Below, piece after piece: positions 1 through 10,532 of a stretch of 64,000 nt of DNA. The notes under the pieces were generated by a model that did not search any database, was not told the DNA's origin, and saw only the letters and a program-made list of their open reading frames with translations. This stretch comes from Pseudonocardia sp. CNS-004 (GTDB taxonomy: Bacteria; Actinomycetota; Actinomycetes; Mycobacteriales; Pseudonocardiaceae): NCBI GenBank assembly GCA_001942185.1, contig MKJV01000101.1:172907-236906 (forward strand). The letters are read 5' to 3'. Every line of letters starts with the position of its first letter. Position 1 is the stretch's first letter. Both the position numbers and the translations under genes were made by a program.

Positions 1-903
1 GGATCTGTCGTCGCGGTGGTGGTCACCCGCCACCGCAACGAGCTGCTGGCGGAGTCGCTCGCCGCGCTCTCGAAGCAGACTCATCCGATCGCACACCTGA
101 TCGTCGTCGACAACGGCCCCGACCAGCCCGCGGAAGCGGTCGTCGACAGCTGCGACCTGCCGTCCACGTGGATCCCGTCCTGGACGAACCTCGGCGGGGC
201 GGGTGGCTTCGCGCTCGGGATGCTGCACGCCCTGGCCATGGGCGCCGACTGGATCTGGCTCGGTGACGACGACGGCCTGCCCGCCGACGAGTCGACCCTC
301 GCCACGCTCGTCGACCTCGCCGAGCGTCGCAGGCTGGCCGCCGTCTCCCCGACGGTGGCCGACAAGGCCCGGCCCGACCGGCTCGCGTTCCCCGTCCGGC
401 GCGGGCTCACCTGGCACCGGTTCCGTGCCGAGCTCGCGGCCGACGTCAAGCACGGCGCCGACGACGAGCTGCTGCCCGGGATCGCCGCCCTGATGAACGG
501 CGCGCTGTTCCGGGCGTCCACGCTCGCCGTCGTCGGTGTGCCGGACCTGCGGCTGTTCGTGCGCGGCGACGAGGTCGAGGTGCACCGCAGGCTCGTGCGC
601 TCCGGGCTCCCGTTCGGCACGTCGCTGCGCGCGGCGTACCTGCACCCTGCGGGCGGCGACGACGACAAGCCGATGCTCGGCGGCCGGCTGCACGCCCGCG
701 ACCCCGACGACCCGGTCAAGCGCTACTACACCTACCGCAACCGCGGCTTCCTGGTGTCCCAGCCGGGGATGCGCAAGGTCGGGGCGCTGGAGGTGCCGCG
801 GTTCGCCTGGTACTTCCTGGTGACGAAGCGCAACCCGCGCGAGTTCATGCAGTGGGCCCAGCTGGTCCGTCAGGGCCGGGCGGAGCGTTTCCGTCGCCCC
901 TGA
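1..903 (+). CDS. glfT1: GlfT1-like galactofuranosyltransferase (5' end outside window)
   Basis: This is a family GT2 glycosyltransferase whose start lies upstream of the window: the reading frame is open from base 1. Visible motifs are VVDNGP, TNLGGAGGF, the metal-binding DDD in WLGDDDG, and VRGDEVE with an acceptor-side acidic pair. These match GlfT1, the cytosolic enzyme that adds the first galactofuranose residues to the rhamnosyl-GlcNAc linker of arabinogalactan (Rv3782-like, about 300 aa). The visible 300 codons are therefore nearly the whole protein. It converges on the gtrA gene with a 15-bp gap. Assignment to GlfT1 rather than GlfT2 rests on its short length and on its lacking the N-terminal beta-sandwich seen in the two GlfT2-like genes of this window. 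Confidence 0.85.
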   Translation, partial: GSVVAVVVTRHRNELLAESLAALSKQTHPIAHLIVVDNGPDQPAEAVVDSCDLPSTWIPSWTNLGGAGGFALGMLHALAMGADWIWLGDDDGLPADESTLATLVDLAERRRLAAVSPTVADKARPDRLAFPVRRGLTWHRFRAELAADVKHGADDELLPGIAALMNGALFRASTLAVVGVPDLRLFVRGDEVEVHRRLVRSGLPFGTSLRAAYLHPAGGDDDKPMLGGRLHARDPDDPVKRYYTYRNRGFLVSQPGMRKVGALEVPRFAWYFLVTKRNPREFMQWAQLVRQGRAERFRRP

Positions 904-918
904 CCGGTCGGTGCGCCG

Positions 919-1329
919 TCAGCGGCGGAAGACGACCGTGCGCAACATCACGAAGTTGATGATGGTGGCCGTGCCCTGGGCGATCACGAAGGCCACGGTC
1001 ATGCGGAACGGCAGCTCCGGCAGCACGGTGAGCATGAGGCCGTTCATGCCGACGTTGATCGCGAACGTGGTGCCGTAGAGGAGCAGGAACCCCGCGAAGC
1101 GGGCCGGGCCGCCGTCGCTGGCGAACGTGAACCGGCGGTTGAGCAGGTAGGCGGTGGTGGTGCCGACGATGAAGCCGATGGCCTTCGCCCCGTGCACCCA
1201 CAGACCGAGGGTGAACAGGGACAGGTAGACCGTCAGGTCGACGCAGGCGGAGAACCCGCCGACCGCGACGAACCGGCCCAGCTGCGCGGCGAGGCCGGGC
1301 TGGGCCGGTGCGGGTGCGGGCGCGGTCAC
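919..1329 (-). CDS. GtrA-family membrane protein
   Basis: This 136-aa protein starts at a GTG (1329). It has four predicted membrane segments and the GtrA signature: an N-terminal RFVAVGGFSACVDL segment and a central NRRFTF motif. GtrA proteins move or anchor polyprenyl-linked sugars at the membrane. The mycobacterial homologue Rv3789 lies in the arabinogalactan locus and has been linked to decaprenyl-phosphoryl-arabinose handling. Position beside glfT1 and near dprE1/dprE2 supports a similar role, which is an inference. It ends 15 bp from the convergent glfT1 stop and starts 3 bp from the stop of the MFS gene, so it may be the last gene of the 3131-919 transcription unit. Confidence 0.75.
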   Translation of the reverse strand: MTAPAPAPAQPGLAAQLGRFVAVGGFSACVDLTVYLSLFTLGLWVHGAKAIGFIVGTTTAYLLNRRFTFASDGGPARFAGFLLLYGTTFAINVGMNGLMLTVLPELPFRMTVAFVIAQGTATIINFVMLRTVVFRR

Positions 1330-1332
1330 CGG

Positions 1333-2520
1333 TCAAGGGTATCGAGTGGCTGCGGTCCGCGCCGCGAGGACCGCCACCAGACCGAGCGCGGCGACCGCCG
1401 CGCCTGCCGCGGGCGGGCCGGTGACACCGAGCGGGGTGTCGATCGCCAGCCCGCCGACGTACGCGCCGAGCGCGGCGCCCGTGTTCGTCGCCGAGCCGCC
1501 CGCCGCGGCGGCGAGCAGTGGCGCGCCGGCGGCCTGGTCGATCAGCCGGGTCATGAACGGCGCGACCATGGCGAACGCCCCGGCCCCGACGACCACGAGT
1601 AGGACCGGGGCCACGACCGGCGAGTGGGCCCCGGCGGCCAGCCCCAGCAGTCCGGCCGCGAGCACCGCGAGCGCGATGCCGAGCACCCGGAGCTGGGCCC
1701 TGCCCCCGAACCTGCCCCCGATGGAGTTGCCGACGAGGAGCCCGATCCCGAACAGGACGAGCAGCGGGGCGATCGCCTCGGGCGGGTAACCGCCGGCGGA
1801 GGTCAGCAGTGGCGCGATGTAGGTGTAGGCCGCGAAGAGGCCGCCCGGCCCGGCCATGCCGATCGCGAGCGTGAGCCACACCTGCCTGTTCCCGAACGCC
1901 CCCAGCCCGCCTCGCAACGTGGTGCGCGTCGGCGGAGGTGTCGCGGGCACCGCGGCGACCGCCGCCAGCGCAGCAGCTCCCAGCACGGCGACGGCCCAGA
2001 AGGTGGCACGCCAGCCCAGCAGCTGCCCCACGAGCGCGCCCAGCGGGCTGCCGGCGACGTTGGCCGCTGTGCCGCCGGCGAACACGAGTGCGATGGCGCG
2101 GGCCCGCAGGGACGGCGACACCAGGTCGGCGGCGACGACGGATGCGGTGGCGAGGAACGCGCCCTGCCCCAGCGCGCTGACGACCCGGCCCGCCATGAGC
2201 AGTCCGTACGAGCCCGCGACGGCGGACAGCACGTTCCCCGCGACGAACACGGCCGCGGCGAACACCAGGAGCCGCCTGCGGCGGACCCGGGTTCCCGCCA
2301 CGACGAACAGCGGGCCGCCGACGACGATGGCCGCCGCATAGCCGGAGATGAGCAGGCCCGCCGTCGAGATGCCGACGCCCAGGTCAGCGGCGACGTCGGG
2401 CAGCAGGCCCGCGATCACGAACTCGGCCGTGCACATCACGAACGCGCCGGCCGCGAGCGCGAGCAGCGCAACGCGCGGGAACGAGCGGGACACCGGCGGG
2501 GCGGCGGTGACGACGGACAT
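1333..2520 (-). CDS. MFS exporter (drug:H+ antiporter-1, DHA1 type)
   Basis: This 395-aa protein has twelve hydrophobic segments. The first contains ALAAGAFVMCTAEFVIAGLL, the helix-1 pattern of DHA1 exporters such as those annotated as arabinose or chloramphenicol exporters. An Arg-rich cytosolic loop (GTRVRRRRLL) sits between helices 2 and 3. The start is the ATG at 2520, chosen because the hydrophobic N-terminus begins just after it and the frame upstream has no membrane-protein character. It lies 29 bp downstream of the flavin reductase gene on the same strand, so the two are probably co-transcribed. The substrate cannot be read from sequence. Confidence 0.8.
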   Translation of the reverse strand: MSVVTAAPPVSRSFPRVALLALAAGAFVMCTAEFVIAGLLPDVAADLGVGISTAGLLISGYAAAIVVGGPLFVVAGTRVRRRRLLVFAAAVFVAGNVLSAVAGSYGLLMAGRVVSALGQGAFLATASVVAADLVSPSLRARAIALVFAGGTAANVAGSPLGALVGQLLGWRATFWAVAVLGAAALAAVAAVPATPPPTRTTLRGGLGAFGNRQVWLTLAIGMAGPGGLFAAYTYIAPLLTSAGGYPPEAIAPLLVLFGIGLLVGNSIGGRFGGRAQLRVLGIALAVLAAGLLGLAAGAHSPVVAPVLLVVVGAGAFAMVAPFMTRLIDQAAGAPLLAAAAGGSATNTGAALGAYVGGLAIDTPLGVTGPPAAGAAVAALGLVAVLAARTAATRYP

Positions 2521-2549
2521 CAGGAGCTCCTCTCGGTGGTCGAGCCGAG

Positions 2550-3131
2550 TCAGCTCGCCACGGCGAGGTCGGGTCGCGTCGCGGTCTGCAGGGCGGAGAC
2601 CAGATCGGCGAGGGCGGCCGTATGGGCGGCGTCGCGGAGCACGTCGGTGCCGGGCTCGAACGCCTGGTGGGCGCGGGGCAGGGAGAACGAGGGCTCCACG
2701 ACCTGGCTGCCGACGATCCGCAGCACCTTGGCGAGGTGCTCGGCCGCCCATGCGCCGCCGTACTCGCCGGGGCCGGCGCTGGTGACCCCGACGGGCTTGC
2801 CGGTGAGCACCGAGTCGCCGTAGGGCCGCGATGCCCAGTCCAGCGCGTTCTTGAGCTGGCCAGGGATCGAGCCGTTGTACTCGGGGGTGGAGATCAGCAG
2901 GGCGTCGGCGCCGGCGATCGCGGAGCGCATGTCCGCCACGCACGCCGGGGCGTCGTCCTCGCCGTCCTCGTTGAACGGCGGGATGGCGCCGATGCCGCGC
3001 CAGAGCTCGACCCACGTGTCGTCGCCGGAGACGGCAGCGGCGACCCGCAGCAGGCCGGTGTTGACCGAGTCGGCGCGCAGGCTGCCGGAGATGGCGAGGA
3101 TGCGGGTGGCGGAGGGGCGGGTGCTGTCCAT
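2550..3131 (-). CDS. NADPH-dependent FMN reductase / NAD(P)H quinone reductase
   Basis: This 193-aa flavodoxin-fold protein carries the FMN-phosphate loop ISGSLRADSVN near residue 14 and the family signature TPEYNGSIPGQLKNALDW near residue 82. Such enzymes reduce free FMN, quinones or azo compounds with NADPH in the cytosol. It is the first gene of a probable two- or three-gene minus-strand unit with the MFS exporter and possibly gtrA. It is divergent from the SARP regulator gene at 3246, with 114 bp between them that must hold both promoters. The pairing of a reductase with an exporter suggests handling of a redox-active or toxic compound; that is inference. Confidence 0.85.
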   Translation of the reverse strand: MDSTRPSATRILAISGSLRADSVNTGLLRVAAAVSGDDTWVELWRGIGAIPPFNEDGEDDAPACVADMRSAIAGADALLISTPEYNGSIPGQLKNALDWASRPYGDSVLTGKPVGVTSAGPGEYGGAWAAEHLAKVLRIVGSQVVEPSFSLPRAHQAFEPGTDVLRDAAHTAALADLVSALQTATRPDLAVAS

Positions 3132-3245
3132 CGGTCTTCCTCTCGGGTTTGTCTACGACGAGACCGAGACTGGGCTCCCGCACTTACCGCTCACTTCTCA
3201 TCCGCTGACGGCCCACCGACCGGGCCACCCGTTACCGTCGTCAGC

Positions 3246-6200
3246 GTGCGATTCGAGGTGCTCGGACCGCTGGCGGTGTGGACCGACGCCGGCGCGCCGG
3301 TGGTCGTACCGGGTGCGAAGGTCCGTGCCCTCCTCGCCGACCTGCTGGTGCACCGCGGCAGCTGGTGACCGCCGACCGCCTCATCGAGGATCTCTGGGGA
3401 TCGGACGCTCCGCGGCAGCCGCTCGGCGCACTGCAGGCGAAGGTCTCGCAGCTGCGGCGCGCCCTCGACGGCGCCGAGCCGGGCGCCCGCGGGCTCGTGG
3501 TCTCACGCGGGCCCGGCTACGTCCTCGACGTGCCGGCATCCGCGGTGGACGCCGGGCGGTTCGCGGAGCTGGTGGGGGCGGCGCGCGGCGTCGAGCGACC
3601 CGTTGCGGTCGAGCACCTTGCGGAGGCGCTCGCGCTGTGGCGCGGGCCGCGTTCGCCGACGTCGCCGACGAGGAGTTCGCCGTGGCGACCATCGCGGAGC
3701 TGGAGGAGCTGCGCCTCGGCGCCGTCGAGCAGCACGCCGAGGCCCGCCTGGAGCTGGGCGAGGTCGACGGTGTGATCGGCGAGCTGAACACCGTGCTCGA
3801 CCAGCACCCGTTGCGGGAGAAGCTGCAGGCCACCCGGCTGCGCGCGCTGTACCGGGCCGGCAGGCAGGCCGAGGCACTGCAACGCTACGACGAGCTACGC
3901 ATCCGGCTCCGGGACGAGCTCGGCCTCGATCCCGGGCCCGAGCTCGTCGAGCTGCACCGGGCGATACTGGCCCAGCAGCCCGCGCTGGACGCGCCCGCGA
4001 GCAGCACGGCGCCGCGCACGAACCTGCCGGCGGAGTGGGACGAGATGGTCGGCCGCGACGGTGCCGTCGCGGATCTGCACGCCGTGCTCGGCTCGGCCCG
4101 GCTCGTGACGCTCACCGGCCCGGGCGGGGTCGGCAAGACCCGGCTGGCCATCGAGACCGCCCGTCGGCTCGTCACCCGGATGCGCAACGGCGTGTGGCTG
4201 GTCGAGCTGGCCGGTGTCGGCGGCCGGCACGGCCACCCGATCGACGAGCTGACAGACCTCGTGGCCACCGCACTCGCACTGCACGACGACACCTCGGCCA
4301 CGGCAGCCGTCGACCCGCTCGACCGGATCGCCGACGCGTCGCGGACCGGCAGGTGCTGCTCCTGCTCGACAACTGCGAGCGGATCGTCGAGCCCGTCGCC
4401 GAGCTGGTCAGCGCGCTGCTGCGCCGTGCGCCGGGCCTGAGGGTGCTCGCGACCAGCCGGGAGCCGCTCGGCCTGCGCGGTGAGGTCGTGCGGCCGGTCC
4501 CGGCCCTCGATCTGCCCGCCGAGGCGGCCGATCCCGCCGGCTCGGCCGCCGTCCGGCTCTTCGTCGCCCGCGCGGCCGCCGCGGCACCGGGGTTCGCGCT
4601 CACGCCGGCGAACGCCGCCGTCGTCGCCGCGGTGTGCCGTCGGCTCGACGGCCTCCCGCTCGCTCTGGAGCTGGCCGCGGCCCGCGTGCGCACCCTCGGT
4701 CTCGCCGAGCTGGCCGCGCGCCTCGACGACCGGTTCCGCGTGCTCGGCTCCGGCCCGCGCGACGCTCCCCCGCGACAGCGGACGCTGCGCGCCGTCATGG
4801 ACTGGAGCTGGGAGCCGCTGTCGGGGTCCGAGCAGGCGGTGCTGCGGCGCCTCGCGGTGACCGCCGACGGCTGCACGGCCGGGCTCGCCGAGCAGGTGTG
4901 CGCCGGGGAGCCGGTCGCCGCCGACGACGTGCTCGGGCTGCTGGCCCGGCTCGTCGACCGCTCCCTGGTGCTGCCGGTCGACCAGGGTGGTCGCATCCGC
5001 TACCGGCTGCTGGAGACGGTCGCGGCCTACGCGGGTGAACGGCTGCGGGAGGCCGGCGAGGAGGACGCCGCCCGGTCCCGCCACGCCGTCGCCTGCGCCG
5101 AGCTCGCCGAGCCGGCCGCGTCCCGGCTGCGCGGCGGGGACCAGCAGGAGTGGCTCCAGCGCCTCGACGTCGAGGCGGCGAACATGCGCGCGGCGCTGGA
5201 CACCGCCGTCGCCCGGCCCGATCCCGCGCTCGCGCTGCGCCTGGTGGGCGCGCTCACCTGGTACTGGTTCCTCCGCGGACGGCACCGCACGGCCGCGAGA
5301 TCCCTCACCGCGGCGCTGCGGATCACCGGACCGACACCCTCGGTCGCGCGGGCCGACGCCCGAGCCGCACTCGCCTCCGTCACCATCCGGGAACGCGGTG
5401 TCGACGATCCGGCGGCGCACAGCCGCGCCGCGCTCGCCGAGTACGACGATCTCGACGTGCCCGGGGCGCTCGCCCACTCCCGGTGGTTGCACTCGTACGT
5501 CATGAGCGGGATCGGCGAGCTGGAGGAGTGCGAGCGCCTCTCCACGGCGGCGCTCACCACGTTCCGCGAGCTGGACGACGTCTGGGGCATCGCCGCCGCG
5601 GTGCGCGACGTGGGCATGCACGCCATGACCCGCGGCCGGCTGGTCGAGGCCCGGCTGGCGGCGGAGGAGAGCGCGCGGCTGTTCGAGGAGCTGGGTGACC
5701 GGTGGGGCCTGGGAAGCGCGGCCGAGCTGCTCGGCACCCTCGACGAGATCGCCGGCGACACCGGGTCGGCCGCGCGGCGGCACCGGGACGGCCTGCGCTG
5801 GGCCGAGGAACTGCAGCTGTGGCCGGTGATGATCGACCACGTGAGCCGCCTCGGCCGGATCGCCGCCCTGACCGGCGACACTGCGCTCGCCGACGTGCAC
5901 CACCACCGCGCCCTGACGCTCGCCCGGGAGCAGGGCTACGAGTCCAAGGCCGTCTACGCCCAGCTCGGCCTGGGCATGGTGGCCCGTCGCACCGGCCGGC
6001 TCGACGAGGCGCAACACCACCTGGCGGCCGTACACGAGTGGCACCGCACCGCCGGGTACGAGCCGGGGAAGGCGCTCACGTTCGCCGAGCTCGGGTTCCT
6101 CGCGGAGCAGCGTGGCGACGCGGAGAACGCACGCCGTCTGCACACCGAGGGCCTCGCGGTCGCGCGCCGGACCGGCGACCCGCGAGCGGTCGCGCTCGCC

Positions 6201-6452
6201 ATCGAAGGTCTGGCGGGCGAGCGCGCGCTGAGCGGCGAGCACCGCCACGCGGCCCGCCTGCTCGGCACCGCGGCGGTCGCCCGGGCGGGAGCAGGCGAGA
6301 TGAAGGCCCACGACCGCGGTGACGTCGACCGGACCACCGCGACCGCGCGAGCAGCGCTGGGCGACGGTTTCGACGCGGAGTTCGCCCGGGGCGCCGACTT
6401 CGATGTCGATGCCGTGGTGGCGCCGCTGCTGGAGGCAGGATGGGGCAGGTGA
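3246..6452 (+). CDS. SARP/AfsR-like regulator with BTAD, ATPase and TPR domains (three frameshifts)
   Basis: The translation starts at GTG 3246 (VRFEVLGPL). The N-terminus is an OmpR-like winged helix, followed by a BTAD domain ending near LHRAILAQQ (about residue 245), an STAND ATPase with P-loop GPGGVGKTRLA (about residue 290) and LLLLDNCE, then a long TPR region. The whole is about 1069 aa, normal for AfsR-type activators of secondary metabolism or stress genes. The frame shifts near 3357, 3651 and 4341. Each is repaired by one missing base, and conserved motifs continue across every junction, so sequencing error is more likely than decay. A 4-bp GTGA overlap with the DUF885 gene suggests coupling. 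The target genes are unknown; the divergent reductase/MFS pair is a candidate. Confidence 0.85.
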
Positions 6453-8127
6453 CGACCATCGACTCCGCCGTACGTCCTCTCGCCGACGACTACGTCCGCC
6501 GGCTCGCCGACCTCGACACCGTCGTGGCGACGTCACTGGGCACGCACCCCGGTGACGACCGGGTGCCCGACCTGTCTCCAGAGGGCGTGGAGGCCTCCGA
6601 CGACCTGGCCCGCACCACGCTCTCCGCACTCGCCGACGCGGACGAGGCCGATGACGACGACCGTCGCTGCGCGCGGCTGCTGCGCGAGCGGCTGGAGGCC
6701 CAGCTGGCGGCGAGCGGGGCGGGCGAGCACCTCCGCACGGTCCGCAACATCTTCGGCCCGCACGCGCAGGTCCGGCAGCTGTTCGAGCTGATGCCCACCG
6801 CCACCCCGGACGACTGGGCGGTGGTCGCCCGCCGGCTGGCCCGGGTGCCGGAGGCGTTCCAGGGCTACACCGTGACGCTCGCCGAAGGATCGAGGCGTGG
6901 GCTGCACGCCGCGCCGCGCCAGGTGGAGACGGTCGTCGACCAGCTCGACGAGTGGCTCGCAGGCGCAGGCGGGTCGTGGTTCCACTCGTTCGCGGCGAAT
7001 GCACCCGACGGCGTCCCGGCGGCGGTCCGCGCCGAGCTGGCGAGCGGGGCCGACGCCGCGGCCGCCGCCACCGGGGCGCTGCGCGCGTACCTCGCCGGCA
7101 CGTACCTGCCGGCCGCGGCGGGCACCCGGGATGCCGTCGGGCCCGAGCGCTACCGGCTCGCGCCCGCCTCTCCACCGGGGCGGACCTGGACCTGGCCGAG
7201 GCGTACGCGTGGGCGTGGGACGAGCACCGCCGGATCGACGCCGAGATGCGCCGCGAGGCCGGGACCGTGCTCCCCGGGGCCGACCTGCCCGCGGCGATGC
7301 GTCATCTCGACGAGAACGGCCCGGCGGTGGACGGCGTCGACGAGGTGCGGGTCTGGCTGCAGCAGCTGATGGACACGGTGATCACCGAGCTGGACGGCAC
7401 GCACTTCGACATCCCGCCCCGGGTACGCGCGGTCGAGGCGATGATCGCCCCGCCGGGCAGTGCCGCCGCCCCCTACTACACGCAGCCGTCGCTGGACTTC
7501 TCCCGCCCCGGCCGCACCTGGCTGCCGACGATGGACGAGACGCGCTTCCCGCTGTGGCAGCTGATCAGCACCTGGTACCACGAGGGTGTTCCCGGGCACC
7601 ACCTGCAGCTGGCCCAGTGGACCCACCTCGCCGACCGGCTCTCGACGTACCAGACCGCGATCGGTGCGGTGTCGGGCAACATCGAGGGCTGGGCGCTCTA
7701 CGCCGAGCGCCTGATGGACGAGCTGGGCTACCTGACCGTGCCCGGGGCGCGGCTCGGTTACCTCGACGCGCAGCAGATGCGGGCCGTGCGAGTGGTGATC
7801 GACATCGGCATGCACCTGGAGCTGCAGGTGCCTGCCGACTCCCCGCTGCACGCCGGCGAGACCTGGACACCGGAGATCGCACGCGAGTTCTTCGGCGCGC
7901 ACTCGGGACGCCCGGCCGCGTTCATCGACAGCGAGATCGTCCGCTACCTCGGCTGGCCGGGCCAGGCGATCAGCTACAAGCTCGGGGAACGGGCCTGGCT
8001 CGCGGGCCGGGAGGCGGCCCGGGCCGCCCGCGGCGCCGACTTCGACCTGAAGCAGTGGCACGCCGCGGCGCTGTCACTGGGCAGCCTCGGTCTCGACGAC
8101 CTCACCGACGAGCTGGCGAAGCTCTAG
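6449..8127 (+). CDS. DUF885 family protein, putative metallopeptidase (one frameshift)
   Basis: This is an alpha-helical protein of about 559 aa. The DUF885 hallmark YHEGVPGHHLQ, a zinc-site-like HExxxHH pattern, lies near 7578-7610, followed by NIEGWALYAE and a C-terminal PGQAISYKLGE. Members are predicted zinc carboxypeptidase-like enzymes; few have been tested. GTG 6449 is chosen because it overlaps the regulator's stop as GTGA and has AGGA eight bases upstream; ATG 6440 is the alternative in the same frame. The frame shifts near 7165, where one missing G in the run after CTCGCG restores ARLSTGADLDLAEAYAW. It is last in the unit with the SARP regulator and converges on the TetR gene. Confidence 0.85.
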
Positions 8128-8444
8128 ACGAGCACGCCCGCATCCGGCCGGTGGCCGTCGACGATCCGGGCCGGGGTGGTGAGCCAGCCGGTGGCTCGTG
8201 ATCGCCGGGAATGGTGTCGGGACGACTGATCTGTCGTCGTGCCACCACGGTCGACGATCGACGTGCGCAAGATCGGCGGAGGTGGTGCCAGAGCGTCAGA
8301 TGCGGCGGTCTCGGACCACCTCTGGTGATCACGCCCTGGGTCGGCCCGAGCAGTGATCGGTCCGAGACGGGCTCGGGCGCCCCGCCGAGGGTGACGCCAC
8401 GCCTCTGATCGATTCGGACGTGCTCGTCCGGGCGTCGCGGCCGT
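8128..8444. other. Intergenic region between convergent genes, with hairpin
   Basis: No credible coding frame is visible in these 317 bases. The only structure noted is an 8-bp inverted repeat, GAGGTGGT (8279-8286) with ACCACCTC (8315-8322), plus an overlapping CCAGAG/CTCTGG pair. These could form a bidirectional stem between the convergent DUF885 and TetR genes. There is no T-tract, so a terminator role is only possible. Confidence 0.4.
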
Positions 8445-9133
8445 TCAGCGCGCTCCCAACTGCACCTCGAGCCCGTCCAGGACGAGCTCGAGGCCGAACC
8501 GCCACCCGTTGTCCGCCGATCGGCCGGACCGGGTGGCGGTGAGCACGGCCGCGTACTCCGCGTCGCGCTGGACGAGCTGGTCGCGCAGCGACCCGGCGCC
8601 CTGGCCGGGGGTCCACGGCTGCGTTCCCGACGCCGTCGGCGACAGCGTGTTGCGGACGTGGGCGCACAGCAGCAGGACGGCGTCCATCTGCTGGGAGCCG
8701 CCGAGCCCGGCCTCGGCGAGCACGGCGACCGGACATTCGATCCAGGCGACCTCGCGCGGCCCCATCACCCGATCCCCGACCGTGGCCTGCGGAAGCCACG
8801 GGTGGTGCAACCAGTTCTCGCGCAGCAGCTCCGCCCACTCCTCGATCCGGGCCCGCCAACCGCTGCCGGTCAGCACCGGCGGGTCACCGACCGCGGCCTC
8901 GATCGTGACGGCGAGCAGCTGCGCCTTCCCCGACACGTACCGGTACAGCGCCATCTTCGTGACACCGAACACCTCGGCCACGCGTTGCATCGACACGGCG
9001 GCCATCCCGTCGCGTCGGCGATCCGCACGGTCGCCTCGGCGATCGCCGCGATCGACAGCGACGGCCGCGGCCCTCGGCTGGGTCGGCTCGGCGCTCCCCA
9101 GAGCAACTCGATGACCTGCCCGGTGTCGTCCAT
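8445..9133 (-). CDS. TetR/AcrR-family transcriptional repressor (one frameshift)
   Basis: This regulator of about 229 aa starts at ATG 9133 (MDDTGQVIELLWG). The N-terminal HTH spans the shift: SIAAIAEATVRIAD is in one frame and MQRVAEVFGVTKMALYRYVSGK, the recognition helix, in the next. The C-terminal part resembles the tetracycline-repressor-like ligand domain. One missing base near 9005 rejoins them. It is divergent from the three RibD/DHFR-like genes and probably controls them and itself through the inverted repeat at 9176-9200. The ligand is unknown. Confidence 0.8.
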
Positions 9134-9175
9134 CCGTTCTCCGATCCGCTCTTGCCCTGGCGACCCGTTTGCCGT

Positions 9176-9200
9176 AAACAGTGTCCCCCAGATACTGTTT
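9176..9200. promoter_or_regulatory. Probable TetR operator overlapping a promoter
   Basis: AAACAGTGTC (9176-9185) and GATACTGTTT (9191-9200) form a 9-of-10 inverted repeat around CCCCA. A third half-site-like GACAGTAC follows at about 9209. The repeat overlaps a reasonable rightward promoter, TTGCCG (9169-9174) and GATACT (9191-9196) with 16 bp between. It sits between the divergent TetR and reductase genes, the usual place for TetR autoregulation. Confidence 0.6.
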
Positions 9201-9235
9201 CTACTGGAGACAGTACTTCATCCCGAGGGGGATCC

Positions 9236-9829
9236 GTGGGTCGAGTGGTCTACGACATGAGCACGTCACTGGACGGCTTCGTCAGCGCGGCAGGCGCCAC
9301 CGCCGAGGAACCGTTGGGCATCGGCGGCGAGCGGCTGCACGCGTGGGCGTTCGCCGGTGACGAGGTCGATCGCAAGGTGCTCGGTGACGGGGTGGGCAGC
9401 CTCGGAGCCGTGGTCACGGGGCGGCGCACGTACGACCAGTCACTGCCGTTCTGGGGGCCGAACGGCCCGACCGGCGAGGCACGGCTCCCGCTCTTCGTCG
9501 TCACGCACAGCGCGCCGGCGAGCTCGCCCGAGGACGGCGTGTACCGGTTCGTCACCGACGGCCCGGAGCGCGCGCTGGCGGAAGCGGTGACCGCCGCCGG
9601 CGACAAGGGCGTCGGCGTGATGGGCACCGACGTCGCACGGCAGCTCGTCCGGGCCGGGCTGGTCGACGAGATCGTGGTGCACGTCGTGCCGGTGCTGTTC
9701 GGCAGCGGTGACCGCTTCTTCGACGACGACGGCCAGCACGTCGAGCTCGAGGTTCTCGAGGTCGTGCCCACGGCGGCGGCGACCCACATCCGCCACCGCG
9801 TGATCGGTCCGGCCCACGGGTCGCGGTGA
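9236..9829 (+). CDS. RibD/dihydrofolate-reductase-like protein 1
   Basis: This 197-aa protein starts at GTG 9236, preceded by GAGGGGG. It has the RibD C-terminal / DHFR-like fold signature: MSTSLDGFV at the N-terminus, VVTGRRTYD in the middle, and GLVDEIVVHVVPVLFGSG near residue 155. Proteins of this family bind NADPH, but most have no assigned substrate and should not be called true DHFR. It is the first of three tandem paralogues divergent from TetR and 16 bp from the second, consistent with one operon. Confidence 0.85.
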   Translation: MGRVVYDMSTSLDGFVSAAGATAEEPLGIGGERLHAWAFAGDEVDRKVLGDGVGSLGAVVTGRRTYDQSLPFWGPNGPTGEARLPLFVVTHSAPASSPEDGVYRFVTDGPERALAEAVTAAGDKGVGVMGTDVARQLVRAGLVDEIVVHVVPVLFGSGDRFFDDDGQHVELEVLEVVPTAAATHIRHRVIGPAHGSR

Positions 9830-9845
9830 GGAGGAGGACAGCGGG

Positions 9846-10475
9846 ATGGCCACACGCACGGGCAAGGTGACCTGCAACCTGTCGATCACCGTCGACGGCT
9901 ACTCGGCCGGGCTCGACCAGACCGAGCAACGTCCGTTCGGCGCCGACGGCGGCGACGGCTGGGGCAACCGACTGCACTCCTGGATGTTCGACGACGCCGA
10001 CGAGAACCGGGCCGAGACCGAACGGCTCGCCGCGGCGGGGGCCTTCATCGTGGGCCGCAACATGTTCGGCCCGGTACGCGGCGAGTGGGATCGGGACTGG
10101 AACGGCTGGTGGGGCGACAACCCGCCCTACCACGCCTCGGTGTTCGTGCTCACCCACCACCCGCGCGACCCGCAGCCGATGGACGGCGGCACCACGTTCC
10201 ACTTCGTCACCGACGGGATCGAGGCCGCACTGGAGCGCGCACGCGAGGCCGCCGGGGACGGCGACGTATCGATCCACGGCGGCGCGACCACCATCAACCA
10301 GTACCTCGCGGCAGGCCTGATCGACGAGATGAGCCTGCACATCGTGCCGCTCACGCTCGGCGCCGGCACCCGGCTGTTCGACGGCGTTCCTCCGCTGAAC
10401 CTGCAGCAGATGGAGTCGCGGACGTCGAACGCGGTCACGCACCTGACCTATCGCGTGCTGCCCCGCGACCGCTGA
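9846..10475 (+). CDS. RibD/dihydrofolate-reductase-like protein 2
   Basis: This 209-aa paralogue of the preceding gene has LSITVDGYSAG, FIVGRNMFGPVRGEW, SIHGGATTINQYLAAGLID and a closing LTLGAGTRLFDG. The longer insert before VGRNMF and the HGGATT motif place it in the branch often annotated as bifunctional deaminase-reductase-like, but it has no deaminase domain. ATG 9846 follows GAGGAGGACAG. It is most likely co-transcribed with the first gene. Confidence 0.85.
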   Translation: MATRTGKVTCNLSITVDGYSAGLDQTEQRPFGADGGDGWGNRLHSWMFDDADENRAETERLAAAGAFIVGRNMFGPVRGEWDRDWNGWWGDNPPYHASVFVLTHHPRDPQPMDGGTTFHFVTDGIEAALERAREAAGDGDVSIHGGATTINQYLAAGLIDEMSLHIVPLTLGAGTRLFDGVPPLNLQQMESRTSNAVTHLTYRVLPRDR

Positions 10476-10532
10476 GTCCCGCGCGTACCCACGGTCTGCA
10501 CCCCGACGAACCCACACCCGAAGGAGAACCTC

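Noticed and set aside
3246..6452. SARP regulator as a true pseudogene
   Set aside because: The three shifts are all single missing bases of the same kind seen in essential genes of the window, and sequence between them is under obvious coding constraint.
3885..7175. Long open frame on the minus strand (over 1000 codons) opposite the SARP and DUF885 genes
   Set aside because: Arg/Pro/Gly-rich, low-complexity translation with no motifs; a codon-bias shadow of the plus-strand genes, which carry clear domains.
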